A stretch of 29,036 bases of DNA from UBA1573 sp034005165 (GTDB lineage: Bacteria; Pseudomonadota; Alphaproteobacteria; Micavibrionales; Micavibrionaceae), in assembly GCA_034005165.1 (NCBI GenBank), contig JAVEVE010000010.1, forward strand, positions 1 to 29,036. Direction: 5' to 3'. Of the stretch, positions 13,404 to 23,900 are shown piece by piece; the stretch's first letter is position 1; each line of letters begins with the position of its first letter. The position numbers and the translations under genes are program-made. Below the pieces are notes generated by a model. It did no database searches. It saw only the letters and a program-made list of their open reading frames with translations, and was not told where the DNA came from.

Positions 13404-13991
13404 ATGATTTATCCCTATGCTCATAGCGGCTCAACACCGTTGACTGCCGAGACACTTCCTGCAAAAAAGCAGTCGTCTCAAGGTTTTGTCATGCGTAAAG
13501 ACTATAACGATAGAACCAGCGGAAGCATGCCCGTCTGGGTAGGAATATCCGATTCCTCCACGGAAAAAACTGCCGTATCTAAAGAATTGCTTGATAATTC
13601 GAGCCATCGAAATGTAAAAGCCCCCATTCTAAACTTGCAAGAAGAGGCGCAAACTGATGTTAAGGACGGTGGTGCGCCTTTCGGATTTCTCGATTTTTTG
13701 GATATTATCAACCCTCTTCAGCATATTCCTATTATCAGCACAATTTATCGCCATATTACCGGAGATGAAATTGGTGCCGTTGCTCAAGTGGCAGGTGGTG
13801 CGCTATTTGGAGGCGCCATCGGAGCAGCGGCAGGTGTAGCAAGTGCCGTTATTGAACATGAAACCGGCAAGGAAGTCGGAATGGCCTTGATGGATGCATT
13901 TTCATCTTCTTCACAAGAGGGGGATGTTTTGGACGGAACGACTATTGCTTTTGTTGATTTAAAATCCCGAGAGCGTACGTATAATAACTAA
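13404..13991 (+). CDS. Glycine-zipper-like protein of unknown function, 195 aa
   Basis: A 195-aa product. The N-terminal half (1-90) is polar and probably disordered. The C-terminal half begins FLDFLDIINPLQHIPIIST, passes IYRHITGDEIG, and includes a small-residue helix GGALFGGAIGAAAGVASAV (131-149), a glycine-zipper pattern for helix packing or membrane insertion. I recall a similar NPLQH...STIYR...ITGDEI pattern in other alphaproteobacterial unknown proteins but cannot name a family. No signal peptide. Ribosome site AAGG lies 7 bases before the ATG. It is divergent from the winged-helix gene across about 70 bases, so they may share control. Confidence 0.7.
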   Translation: MIYPYAHSGSTPLTAETLPAKKQSSQGFVMRKDYNDRTSGSMPVWVGISDSSTEKTAVSKELLDNSSHRNVKAPILNLQEEAQTDVKDGGAPFGFLDFLDIINPLQHIPIISTIYRHITGDEIGAVAQVAGGALFGGAIGAAAGVASAVIEHETGKEVGMALMDAFSSSSQEGDVLDGTTIAFVDLKSRERTYNN

Positions 13992-14023
13992 TCTCAAAAA
14001 GAGTCATAGGTAAAATGTTACAG

Positions 14024-15007
14024 CTACTTCTGCGCTGTCATAACCTTGAACCCATCTTCGATAGCGATTGTTTTAACAGTTCTGAAATTTTCTCTGAGCA
14101 ACTCTTCATATGGCAAGTGTACGTTTGCAACAACCCCAACAATTCCGCCAGCTTTCAAGGATTTTACAGCCTGTGTAATAAAGGCCTGACCCAGTGTAAT
14201 TTGTTGATCTTTCCCTGTATGGAATGGGGGATTCATGACTATGAAGTCAAGATTTTTTGGTAGAGGATCTTGAGTGATATTACAGCAGATAGGATTTATC
14301 TTTTCCTTGTACGCGTTTAAATTACGCGCAGCGCAAGTTACAGCTCTGGAATCAATATCCAGCAAATGCAGGGTGGATACACCCTGATTGTTTTCCAGAA
14401 TGAATTTCGAAAGATCCCCGCAGCCGCAACCGAAATCTGCACCATCCCCCTTTAAAGGGGCCTCGAAATATTTCATAAAAACGGAAGTTCCACGGTCCAT
14501 TTTTTCCCACGAGAAAATCCCTGCTTGTGTCCATTGCCCGTCAGGACGCTGATGCAGCCCGCCTTCCTCCAGCCACTTGTGGGTGATTTCCGGCGCAATA
14601 TCCTGAGGCAAAACAGTCCAAACCACGCGACTTTTATGTTTTGATGCCGTATGCGCCGTTAGGAAGGCCTCATTGAAAAGCTTATCAAGCGATTTCCCAC
14701 CCCAATTATTCTCCAACGCCACGATGACACAGGCGTCCTGCGCTGCACACTTTAGCGCCAGAGCCAGAAAATAAGCCGTTTCCTGTTTTTGCTTGGTCCC
14801 TATAACGAGTATGTTTTTAAATGCGCCTTGCCATTCGGAGGCATGGGGTTGAATGCTCTTCGTATCCAATGGGCTGTAGGGGCTATAAATCCTTGCTTCA
14901 CAGGACAAAAAATTGTCTGCCCCGATGATAAGGGTCGAATCCTCGCCGCCTTTATAAAACGGTAGTGTTGTCAGGATATGCAAAATTGCTTTTTCAGAGT
15001 CACGCAT
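14024..15007 (-). CDS. RsmC-like class I SAM methyltransferase
   Basis: A 327-aa predicted methyltransferase. The C-terminal half carries the SAM-binding loop ADFGCGCGDLS (motif I), the acidic strand-2 end LLDIDSRAV, and the catalytic NPPFHTG typical of N-methyltransferases acting on bases. The N-terminal half (about 1-150) resembles the inactive duplicated domain of RsmC, the 16S rRNA m2G1207 enzyme of E. coli. Overall length and order match RsmC, so small-subunit rRNA guanine methylation is the best guess; RlmG-like action is an alternative. The frame opens at a TTG (15010), but the ATG at 15007 has AAGGA 7 bases upstream. It is divergent from the efflux operon. Confidence 0.85.
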   Translation of the reverse strand: MRDSEKAILHILTTLPFYKGGEDSTLIIGADNFLSCEARIYSPYSPLDTKSIQPHASEWQGAFKNILVIGTKQKQETAYFLALALKCAAQDACVIVALENNWGGKSLDKLFNEAFLTAHTASKHKSRVVWTVLPQDIAPEITHKWLEEGGLHQRPDGQWTQAGIFSWEKMDRGTSVFMKYFEAPLKGDGADFGCGCGDLSKFILENNQGVSTLHLLDIDSRAVTCAARNLNAYKEKINPICCNITQDPLPKNLDFIVMNPPFHTGKDQQITLGQAFITQAVKSLKAGGIVGVVANVHLPYEELLRENFRTVKTIAIEDGFKVMTAQK

Positions 15008-15145
15008 CAAAAGTTCCTTATGCTCATAGAGCCATATTTATGAATCAAATCAATAGGTTTTTTCTTTCTGTTGACATTTCCACTCTTGCGAAAATCTCTG
15101 GGGCAACCTAGTTTGAACGCATCGCTCAAATATTTAAGGATACTC

Positions 15146-16366
15146 ATGATGACTTTCTCTGATTCTTCTACCAGACGCTGGACCAAGAAGCGGATTGCAC
15201 TGACGCTTTTTACTGGAGTTCTTGTTCTTGGCTTGCTTGGCGGCTCGGGATTTATCTTCTTCATGAAAGTCAAATTTGCCGACTTCCAACCACCTATGGC
15301 TCCAGCAAATGTTGTTGTGACGCCCGTCAAAGAAGTTCCGTTTGAAGAAGTCATCGAAGCTGTCGGGACTGCCCGATCCAACGAGTCAGCTATCATTACG
15401 GCAACCGTAACAGAGACAGTCAAATCTATCGGGGTCGAGGAAGGGCAATATGTTACAGCCGGAACCATCATAGCAGAATTGTCTGATGAAGAAGAAGTTG
15501 CGACATTGAACGAAGCAACACGTTCCTTCATGCGCTATAACCAGCTTGTTCAGAATAAACTTGGCGCTGCTGCGGACCGTGATGAAGCTCTGGCCAGAAT
15601 GGAAGTTGCGAAAGCACAACTTAATCAGCGGCGTATTGTTGCGCCTTTTGATGGGGTTATAGGTATCCGCGATATCAGTATTGGTGACCTAGTAACTCCC
15701 GGCACAACAATTACAACGATTGACGATATTGATCCGATCAAGCTTGATTTCTCCGTTCCGGAACGGTTCTTGTCTGCCCTCTCCAAAGATATGATTCTTA
15801 AGGCAGATTCGGAGGCTTATCCGGACCAGGTTTTTGAGGGTCGTATCTACACACTCGACTCCCGTATTGATCCAGATACACGCTCCATTCGTATCCGCGC
15901 CCTGATTGCAAATCCGAATGGCACGTTGCGCCCCGGATTGTTGATGCGTGTTCATGTAGTCCGAAAGGCCTACGAAGCTCTGGCTATACCTGAAGGATCC
16001 ATCCAATCAAGTGGGGACACAAAAAGTGTTTATACCGTAAATGGTGAAAGCATGATTGAAAGCAAAATAATTACAACCGGCCTACGTGAACCGGGCTATG
16101 TCGAGATAACCAGCGGTCTTGTAGCTGGTGATAAAGTTGTTATCGAAGGACAAATGAAAACCGGCCCAGGAGCATCTGTTATCGTGGAAGAAGAGCGTAG
16201 TATCGAAGACACGCAAAAAGCTGCTCTCGGCTATGCAATCCCACGCAAGCAGGATGTAATCAAGCCTCTGAGCGATACTGAAACACAAATTAAACAAGAT
16301 ATTTCCGACGAAGCTCAACCTGTAGCTCCTGCGGCAGAAGACAAATCAGAAGAAACGGCTGAATAA
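15146..16366 (+). CDS. RND efflux periplasmic adaptor (membrane-fusion protein)
   Basis: A 406-aa adaptor linking an inner-membrane RND pump to an outer-membrane channel. After a basic N-terminus (TRRWTKKR), a membrane anchor or uncleaved signal spans about residues 21-42. A lipoyl/barrel-sandwich hybrid follows in two halves (VKSIGVEEGQYVTAGTIIAE and RRIVAPFDGVIGIRDISIGD), split by a short hairpin, then the beta-barrel and membrane-proximal domains (GTLRPGLLMRVHV, GLVAGDKVVIEGQ). The C-terminal about 60 residues are acidic and likely disordered. I start at the ATG at 15146, which has AAGGA upstream; a TTG at 15071 would add 25 non-family residues. It overlaps the permease gene by one base. 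No outer-membrane TolC partner is in the window. Confidence 0.93.
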   Translation: MMTFSDSSTRRWTKKRIALTLFTGVLVLGLLGGSGFIFFMKVKFADFQPPMAPANVVVTPVKEVPFEEVIEAVGTARSNESAIITATVTETVKSIGVEEGQYVTAGTIIAELSDEEEVATLNEATRSFMRYNQLVQNKLGAAADRDEALARMEVAKAQLNQRRIVAPFDGVIGIRDISIGDLVTPGTTITTIDDIDPIKLDFSVPERFLSALSKDMILKADSEAYPDQVFEGRIYTLDSRIDPDTRSIRIRALIANPNGTLRPGLLMRVHVVRKAYEALAIPEGSIQSSGDTKSVYTVNGESMIESKIITTGLREPGYVEITSGLVAGDKVVIEGQMKTGPGASVIVEEERSIEDTQKAALGYAIPRKQDVIKPLSDTETQIKQDISDEAQPVAPAAEDKSEETAE

Positions 16367-19300
16367 TGGTTTTATCCGACATTTCTATCAAGCGGCCGAT
16401 TTTTGCCGCTGTTGTCAATTTACTGGTTATCATTTTAGGGCTTGTTGCATTTACACGCCTCGAACTGCGTGAATATCCTGACATTGATGCCCCGATTGTT
16501 TCTGTTGAGACAACTTATACCGGAGCCAGTGCCGAGATTATCGAGACACGTGTTACCAAGATTCTGGAAGACTCAATTGCAGGTATTTCAGGGGTAAAAT
16601 CAATTGACTCAAAATCTTCTGATGGCTTTTCATCTATCTCTGTCGAGTTCAAACTTGAAAAGGATATCGAGGAAGCTGCCAATGATGTAAGGGACCGTGT
16701 GCAACGTGTTCAGAACGAATTACCTGACGAAGTTGATGCACCACAAATCTCCAAAGTTGATGCCAATACACAAGCCCTGTTCTGGATTGCATTCCGGAGT
16801 AAAGTCCGTGACGGGCTTGAACTTACAGATTACGCCAACCGCTATGTAAAGGATCGCTTGTCGGTTGTCGATGGCGTGTCACGTGTACAGATTGGTGGGG
16901 AACGCCGATATGCGATGCGCATCTGGCTGGACCGTGAAGCCTTGGCAGCCCGTCAATTAACAGTTACAGATGTTCAACGTTCTTTGGTACAAGAGAACAT
17001 TGAACTCCCCGCAGGACGAATTGAGTCTCTTGATCGTGAATTCACCGTTCGCGTTGACCGTGTTTATGATACCGTCAAGGATTTTGGCGAATTGGTTATC
17101 AAGCGTGGCGGTGACGGATATCTGGTACGTCTCAAGGATGTCGCTAAAGTAGAGCGTGGTGCAGAAGAAGAACGCCGCGAGCTTCACTATAACGGGAATT
17201 CGTCTATCGGTCTCGGGATTGTCAAACAATCCAACGCCAATACCCTAGATGTAATCCGTGGCGTTAAAGAAGAGATGGTAAAAATAAATGAAACTCTACC
17301 ACGTGATATCATCATGGAAACAGCCTTCGACTCCGGTATCTTTATCGAGGGTGCGGTTCATGAAGTGTATTTTACGATCTTTATCACTCTTGCTCTTGTG
17401 GTATTTGTTATCTGGCTTTTCCTCGGTGATATACGCGCAACCCTAATCCCTGCTATTGCCATTCCTGTATCTCTAATCGGGTCGTTTGCCGTTTTGCTTG
17501 CTATGGGATTTACAATCAACCTTCTGACTTTGCTTGCTCTGGTTCTGGCCATTGGGCTTGTGGTAGATGATGCAATTGTAGTTCTTGAGAATGTTTACAA
17601 GCGGATTGAAAAAGGAGCCCCTCCTTTAGCATCTGCACTGATCGGGACAAATCAGGTGGCCTTTGCGGTTATTGCAACTACGCTTGTTCTTGTTGCGGTG
17701 TTCCTACCTGTATCCCTGATGCCCGGAAACTCCGGACGTTTATTCACGGAATTTGCGTGGGCGATTATAGGATCTATTTTATTTTCTGCTTTCGCTGCAC
17801 TATCATTGTCACCAATGCTGTGTTCGCAAATCCTCAAGAAACCAAAGCTGGATGAATATGGACATCACAAAACCAACTTCGTTACAGCGTGGATGAACAG
17901 GTCTCTCGATCGACTGAGTATCAAGTATATAGCCTCTCTCGACTATTTCTTCGGCAGACCCTATTTGACTATTCTTTTCATGATTGGAATGCTCTGCCTA
18001 GGTGCTTTCTTTGTGAAATACATCAACTCCGAATATGCACCGAAAGAAGATCGCGGATATTTCCTCGCTTTTATCAAAGCACCAGAAGGTGCGTCTTTGG
18101 AATATACAAAGCGCCAAGTTGGATTTGTCGAAGCAGAACTTCAAAAACTTCTGCCGCCTGGTGATCTAAACCAGCAAGAGGGTAGCGATGAGGCTCACGG
18201 TGTTGTAACAATTGTTCCCGGAAGCTTCTCCTCCACAGGCGCCGTCAACTCTGCCTTTTCATTTATTCTACTTCGTGAATGGAATGAACGTGAGCGTTCT
18301 GTGAGCGAGATTGTCTGGGGCGATTTCATGAAGGGAACCCCTGGCCTCTTCCAGAAATTCATGGCTATCCCGGGTGTTATGGCGTTCCCTATCGAGCCCG
18401 GATCTCTCGGACAGGGCGGGTTCTCTTCTCCAGTTCAGTTCGTTATTCTTGGAACGGATTATGCCGAATTGGCTCGTTGGCGAGATCTCCTGATGGCAGA
18501 AGCCGGCAAGAATACCCGTCTGCGTAACCTTGATTGGGATTACAAAGAAACCAAACCCCAATTGCGTGTTGAAATTGATCGCGACCGTGCGGCTGACCTT
18601 GGAGTGAGTGTGTCCGATATTGGATCAACGCTCCAGATTTTTATGGGTTCTCTACAAGTTACAAACTATCTGGAAGACGGTGAGCAATATGACGTGATCC
18701 TGCAAGGGGAGGATCAAGACCGTATCAAGCCTCTGGATATGAATAATATTTATGTTCGTTCCAGCAGGACCAATGAACTGATCCCTTTATCCAACTTGAT
18801 TAAATTCCGTGAAACGGCAAATTCAGGAGAGTTGAACCGTTATAACAGGATGAGGTCCATTACAATTTCTGCCAACCTTGCACCTGGATATAGTCTTGGC
18901 GAGGCTTTGGACTATCTTGAAAGCACCGGGAAGCGCGTTCTTCCTCCAGAAGCACGTTTTGACTATAAGGGCGAGTCACGCGAATTTAAAGAAAGTGGAA
19001 TTGCCATTTATATCGTCTTTGCTTTCGCCCTGGTCGCCGTGTATCTGTTTCTGGCTGCACAGTTTGAAAGCTGGATACATCCACTCGTCATTATGATGGC
19101 TGTACCCTTGGCGATTGTTGGGGCTTTATGGGGATTGTTCCTTTCCAATGCAACGCTCAATATCTATACCCAGATCGGGTTAATCATGTTGGTGGGGCTT
19201 GCTGCCAAAAACGGGATTCTGATCGTCGAGTTTGCTAACCAGTTGCGTGATGAAGGTCTGGAGTTTTATGATGCTTTGAAAAAGGCAGCAACAACACGTT

Positions 19301-19551
19301 TGCGTCCGATTTTGATGACATCTGTTTCGGCAGCAGCAGGGGCCTTGCCCTTGATTTTTGCATCAGGTGCTGGGGCTGAAAGCCGATTCCCCATCGGGAT
19401 TGTTATTGTAAGTGGTGTCTTATTCTCGACTTTGTTTACCCTGTTTGTTGTTCCAGCTTTCTACTCTATGCTGGCAAAGGGAACGAAGTCTCCGGAGTAC
19501 ACAGGACGCAAGCTTGAAGAAGAATTAAAGGCACTTGAACAGAGCGAATAA
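16366..19551 (+). CDS. RND multidrug efflux permease (AcrB family)
   Basis: A 1061-aa inner-membrane proton antiporter, full length for the HAE-type RND family, with 12 predicted membrane segments and two large periplasmic loops. It starts SDISIKRPIFAAVVNLLVI, the usual first transmembrane entry. The TM4 proton-relay motif GLVVDDAIVVLEN gives Asp401 and Asp402, and the partner lysine in GLAAKNGILIVEFA is about Lys948; both are intact, so it should be active. FLGDIRATLIPAIAIPVSL and RLRPILMTSVSAAAGALPL are further family blocks. It overlaps the adaptor stop by one base (TAATG), implying coupling, and the MATE gene follows after 19 bases. The substrate range cannot be predicted. Confidence 0.96.
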   Translation: MVLSDISIKRPIFAAVVNLLVIILGLVAFTRLELREYPDIDAPIVSVETTYTGASAEIIETRVTKILEDSIAGISGVKSIDSKSSDGFSSISVEFKLEKDIEEAANDVRDRVQRVQNELPDEVDAPQISKVDANTQALFWIAFRSKVRDGLELTDYANRYVKDRLSVVDGVSRVQIGGERRYAMRIWLDREALAARQLTVTDVQRSLVQENIELPAGRIESLDREFTVRVDRVYDTVKDFGELVIKRGGDGYLVRLKDVAKVERGAEEERRELHYNGNSSIGLGIVKQSNANTLDVIRGVKEEMVKINETLPRDIIMETAFDSGIFIEGAVHEVYFTIFITLALVVFVIWLFLGDIRATLIPAIAIPVSLIGSFAVLLAMGFTINLLTLLALVLAIGLVVDDAIVVLENVYKRIEKGAPPLASALIGTNQVAFAVIATTLVLVAVFLPVSLMPGNSGRLFTEFAWAIIGSILFSAFAALSLSPMLCSQILKKPKLDEYGHHKTNFVTAWMNRSLDRLSIKYIASLDYFFGRPYLTILFMIGMLCLGAFFVKYINSEYAPKEDRGYFLAFIKAPEGASLEYTKRQVGFVEAELQKLLPPGDLNQQEGSDEAHGVVTIVPGSFSSTGAVNSAFSFILLREWNERERSVSEIVWGDFMKGTPGLFQKFMAIPGVMAFPIEPGSLGQGGFSSPVQFVILGTDYAELARWRDLLMAEAGKNTRLRNLDWDYKETKPQLRVEIDRDRAADLGVSVSDIGSTLQIFMGSLQVTNYLEDGEQYDVILQGEDQDRIKPLDMNNIYVRSSRTNELIPLSNLIKFRETANSGELNRYNRMRSITISANLAPGYSLGEALDYLESTGKRVLPPEARFDYKGESREFKESGIAIYIVFAFALVAVYLFLAAQFESWIHPLVIMMAVPLAIVGALWGLFLSNATLNIYTQIGLIMLVGLAAKNGILIVEFANQLRDEGLEFYDALKKAATTRLRPILMTSVSAAAGALPLIFASGAGAESRFPIGIVIVSGVLFSTLFTLFVVPAFYSMLAKGTKSPEYTGRKLEEELKALEQSE

Positions 19552-19570
19552 TTGGCGCATAACGGTGCCC

Positions 19571-20941
19571 ATGAGTACTTCAGGACAACAGCCAGTCTTA
19601 CACGTTCCAGACAAAGGTGATTTAACAACCGGACCGGTCCGAGGACATTTGATCCGGTTAACAATCCCGATGATCTGGGGAATTCTAGCCATTATCAGCT
19701 TCCAGCTGGTGGATACATATTATGTATCCCTTCTGGGTACAGAAAAGCTGGCAGCCTTCAGCTATACATTTCCCGTCACCTACGGTATTTTTTCTATCTT
19801 TATCGGGATGGGGATTGCTACATCTTCCGTTGTCTCGCGCCTGATCGGCGAAAAGAAATACGACACAGTTAAACGTGTTACATCACACGGTATGTTTTTG
19901 GTTCTTCTCCTCAGTTTATTAACTGCGGCTATCGGCATTCCCTTTCTGAAACCGCTCTTTGGTGCAATGGGTGCTGATGACGAAGCCATCAGTCTCATCA
20001 GCTCTTATATGATCCCGTATTTAATTGGGACGTTCTTTGTCAGCATGCCAGTTGTCGGAAACGCAGCTCTTCGTGCCACAGGGGACGCTCTTATTCCAGC
20101 AGGGATTATGACAGTTGCTGCAATTGCAAATGCAATATTCGACCCTCTACTGATCTTTGGCCTATGGGGATTTCCACGACTCGAGCTCTTCGGTGCCGCG
20201 ATTGCAACAATCATCTCGAATTTTTGTGCGATGTGCGCTGGTTTATATATCATGTATCGCCGCGGTTTGTTTGATATCTCGCACATCATCAATTTACACG
20301 AGTTCGGGAATTCAATGCGTCGCCTTTTGGTCATCGGGTTACCGGCTGGCTTGACCAGCATGTTGCCTTCTATTGTCGGCTCTTATATCAACCATCTCCT
20401 ATCCAAAGACGGGGATGCTGCTGTTGCGGCTTTCGGGGCGGCATCGAGAATTGAAGCACTCACACAAGTTATTATGATGGCTCTTTCTATCGGTATGGCG
20501 CCGATTATTGGGCAAAACTGGGGAGCTCATAATTTTACACGGGTGCGCGAAACTATCAAAAATGCGCTGATCTTTTCTGTTCTTTGGTCTGCGTTTGTTG
20601 CCATTTGTCTTGGCGGATTTTCACCAATGATTGCTACTATGTTCTCGGACGACCAAAATCTAGTACATTACCTGACGCTTTTTCTCTGGATTGTCCCTCT
20701 TTCCTATCCTTTGGGGAATTTGACGCATGGGTGGGGATCTGTTTTTAACGCAACAGGAAAACCTCAAATTTCTGCATCCATATTATTTCTAAAAATGATT
20801 GTCTTTCTTGTTCCTGCATGCACGATCGGATACCATTTATCAGGAGTGATAGGGGTCTTTTTTGCGATTTGCCTGATCAATATTCTCGCCGGTCTTTCAT
20901 TCCATATCTGGGCATGGAAAAAAATCGGGACAGTTTCCTGA
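19571..20941 (+). CDS. MATE family multidrug/cation efflux transporter
   Basis: A 456-aa membrane protein with about 12 predicted helices in two homologous halves, as in NorM/DinF transporters. The first helix has LIRLTIPMIWGILAIISFQLV followed by DTYYVSLLGTEKLAA, the conserved N-terminal cation-site region; the N-half also has GNAALRATGDALIPA and the second half GPIIGQNWGAH-like APIIGQNWGAHNF. It exports cationic drugs using a sodium or proton gradient. An in-frame TTG at 19535 overlaps the permease gene; I prefer the ATG at 19571, although no clear ribosome site precedes either. Spacing and strand place it third in the efflux operon. Its 3' end carries the terminator of the convergent dehydrogenase gene. 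Confidence 0.92.
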   Translation: MSTSGQQPVLHVPDKGDLTTGPVRGHLIRLTIPMIWGILAIISFQLVDTYYVSLLGTEKLAAFSYTFPVTYGIFSIFIGMGIATSSVVSRLIGEKKYDTVKRVTSHGMFLVLLLSLLTAAIGIPFLKPLFGAMGADDEAISLISSYMIPYLIGTFFVSMPVVGNAALRATGDALIPAGIMTVAAIANAIFDPLLIFGLWGFPRLELFGAAIATIISNFCAMCAGLYIMYRRGLFDISHIINLHEFGNSMRRLLVIGLPAGLTSMLPSIVGSYINHLLSKDGDAAVAAFGAASRIEALTQVIMMALSIGMAPIIGQNWGAHNFTRVRETIKNALIFSVLWSAFVAICLGGFSPMIATMFSDDQNLVHYLTLFLWIVPLSYPLGNLTHGWGSVFNATGKPQISASILFLKMIVFLVPACTIGYHLSGVIGVFFAICLINILAGLSFHIWAWKKIGTVS

Positions 20942-20948
20942 CCCGATT
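20918..20948 (-). terminator. Intrinsic terminator of the glutamate dehydrogenase gene
   Basis: On the minus strand AATCGGG (20942-20948), one mismatch and CAG pair with CTG and CCCGATT (20923-20929) around a GAAA loop, then run straight into a tract of seven T. It starts 25 bases after the dehydrogenase stop and lies largely inside the last codons of the convergent MATE gene. Confidence 0.85.
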
Positions 20949-20972
20949 GATTATTCTTCACAGACGATCTTT

Positions 20973-23900
20973 CTAGATCAATCCTCTTAATTGCTGTTCG
21001 ACAACCACAAGATCAGCCAAGGAAAAATGCCCTGCTTTTTCCATTTCTTCAATCATATGAATGACCATCTGGGATCGTGGACAAAACTCGTTGACCCATT
21101 TGATGGATATTCTTTCGTCTGCAGCCTTTTGTTTGCAATCTTCTGCAACACGCGATGTTAGAGCTGACTGAACACTGTTCAAAGACTCAACGATGCCGTT
21201 TGCGGCCATTGCCAGATCAGGGTGATCTTCTGCCATGTTTATCGCTTTGGTCCTCAATCTTTCAAAGTGGAACAAGCCACCAAGATCAAAGTAAATGCTA
21301 GCGATTTTTGTAATGTCCGTTTTCTGACGCTGAGAGATCTGGATCAAATCGAAGGCAGCACCAATCAACGGCAGCATAGCAATCTCTTTTGCAAGAACCT
21401 CAGGGATGCCATTTGACTGCCAATCCTTGGCGCGCATGTCCATATTGGAACGGATATCTTGCGGAAGAATTTTGGCCAAACTCTTTTTCAGGATCGCGAC
21501 TTGTTTAGCGAATACTTCGCCATCCTTGGCACGATTCGCTTTACGCCCCATTCTGGTCAAAAGCCAGTATGTTTCACGTTCCGCCAATCTGGACGTTTTG
21601 ATCATAGCTCGCAACTGAATGGTTGCAGGGACTTTATTATCGAGAGCTTCGATATCATCCCATATCTGACGTAATGTAAATGCGTCGCGGACGATCAGAT
21701 ATGCATTGGTTACTTCAGATACGTTTGCACCTGTCCGTTCCGTTACCTTGCGCACAAAAGTTGGTCCGAGACGGTTGATCACCGCGTTGGACACAGCCAT
21801 TGCAATTATTTCACGGCGAAGCTGGTGATTGTGAATATCCTTTAGGTACTTCTTTTTCAAGACCTCGGGGAAGTAATTCTCAGCCCAATCCACCATTGCG
21901 GGGTCATCAGGCAAGTCTGAATTCAGCAATGCGTTTGTAAAAGATAATTTACCATACGAGACGAGAAGCGAGAGCTCAGGTCTTGTCAAACCTTTACGCA
22001 TTCTCATGCGCTCCTCAATCTCTTCGTCATTTGGCAGGAACTCTACTTTTCTGTTGAGCAAGCCGGCTTTCTCCAATGAGCGCATAAAGGCTGCGTGCTC
22101 TGGCAGCAAGTCTGCTGCCTGGGCTTCCATTAAAGAAAGAGCCTGCGTCTGGAAGTAGTTATCTTGCAGGACAAGGCGAGCAATATCATCCGTCATTTCT
22201 GTCAGAAGCTTATTGCGGCTTGCAAAAGTTAGCTTTGCCTTTGGATCACGAACAACTTCGGATAACAAAATCTTGATATTAACTTCATGATCGGATGTGT
22301 CCACGCCGGCAGAGTTATCAATAAAATCTGTATTGATACGTCCGCCTTTCTTGGCATAGGCAATACGGCCACGTTGCGTTACCCCAAGGTTTGCACCTTC
22401 GCCAACGACTTTTGCGCGTATTTCATCGGCATTGACCCGTAGGGAATCGTTACTACGATCACCCGCATCTGCGTTCGTTTCGGATGCTGCCTTGATATAA
22501 GTCCCTATCCCACCAAAGAATAGTAGATCTGCTCTTCCATGAAGCATGGCTTTAATCAGCTCTGCCGGTGATACAGTATCTTTTTCGATATCGAATCGTT
22601 TCATGATTTCCGGCGTCAGCTTCAGATATTTTTCTGAACGCAGGAAGATTTTTCCACCCTTGGACAGTTTGGATGTGTCGTAATCTCCCCATCCTTTTAC
22701 GGCCTTGAACAATCTTGCACGCTCTTTATAGCTCTCTGCTGCATCTGGTGATGGATCACAGAAGATATGCATATGGTTGAATGCCCCAATCAGACGGATT
22801 TTTTTGGACTGTAACAATCCGTTTCCGAAAACGTCTCCGCCCATATCCCCAACACCGATTACATCGAATTCCTGAGACTGTGTATCATGGTTCAGTTCAC
22901 GGAAGTGACGCTTAACAGACTCCCATGCTCCGCGGGCGGTAATACCCATTTTCTTGTGGTCATACCCTACAGATCCACCTGATGCAAAGGCATCTCCCAA
23001 CCAGAATCCGTACTCCAAAGAAATAGAGTTTGCAATATCCGAAAAGGTTGCTGTTCCTTTATCAGCTGCAACAACCAAATACGGATCATCTTCATCATGA
23101 CGTACCACATTTTCAGGTGGAATAATCTTTTTACCTAGGCGGTTGTCCGTAATATCCAGAAGACCTCGTATGAAGGTCCGGTAACAAGCGATGCCCTCTT
23201 CCTGAAATGCTGCTCTTCCTCCGGTTTTAGGAGGCATCTTTACAACAAATCCACCCTTTGCACCCATAGGAACAATAACGGAGTTTTTGACTTGTTGCGC
23301 CTTCATAAGGCCAAGGACCTCAACACGGAAATCTTCATGGCGGTCAGACCAGCGCAAGCCACCACGAGCGATTTTACCGCCTCGCAAATGCACCCCTTCA
23401 ATTCGCGGAGAGTACACGAAGATTTCACGATAAGGGCGTGGATCAGGAATATTCGGAACAAGCTTGCTATCAAGCTTAATGGATACCCAGCTTTTGCCGC
23501 GCCCTTCTTCATCCTGTTGGAAGAAGTTGGTACGTAGTGTAACTTTCATTGTCGAAAGAATTGCACGCAAAACACGATCTTGATCGAGTGAAGAGACATT
23601 TTGAAGCTCTTGCTCAATTTTAGACTCGATGTCATCACATTTATTTGCAACATTTTTGCCCGCTTTTGATTTCGGTTCAAATTTTGCGTAGAAATATTCA
23701 ATAAGCAGCTTACCAATAACAGGGTAATCTGTGACAGCTTGCTCCATATAAGGAAGCGAGAATGGAATCTTTGTCTGGCGCATATAACGGATATATGAAC
23801 GCAACACGACAACATCGCGCCAAGGTAGTCCGGCCAACAAAATCATGCGGTTCAGACTGTCATTCTCTATTTCTGTTTCCCAGATACCTTTAAGGCATTC

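Noticed and set aside
14015..14263. Plus-strand frame of 82 codons
   Set aside because: Almost entirely antisense to the RsmC-like gene, including its NPPF motif region; no ribosome site.
15071..15099. Perfect TTGACA upstream of the RND adaptor
   Set aside because: At 16-18 bases downstream there is no acceptable -10 hexamer, so I do not call a promoter.
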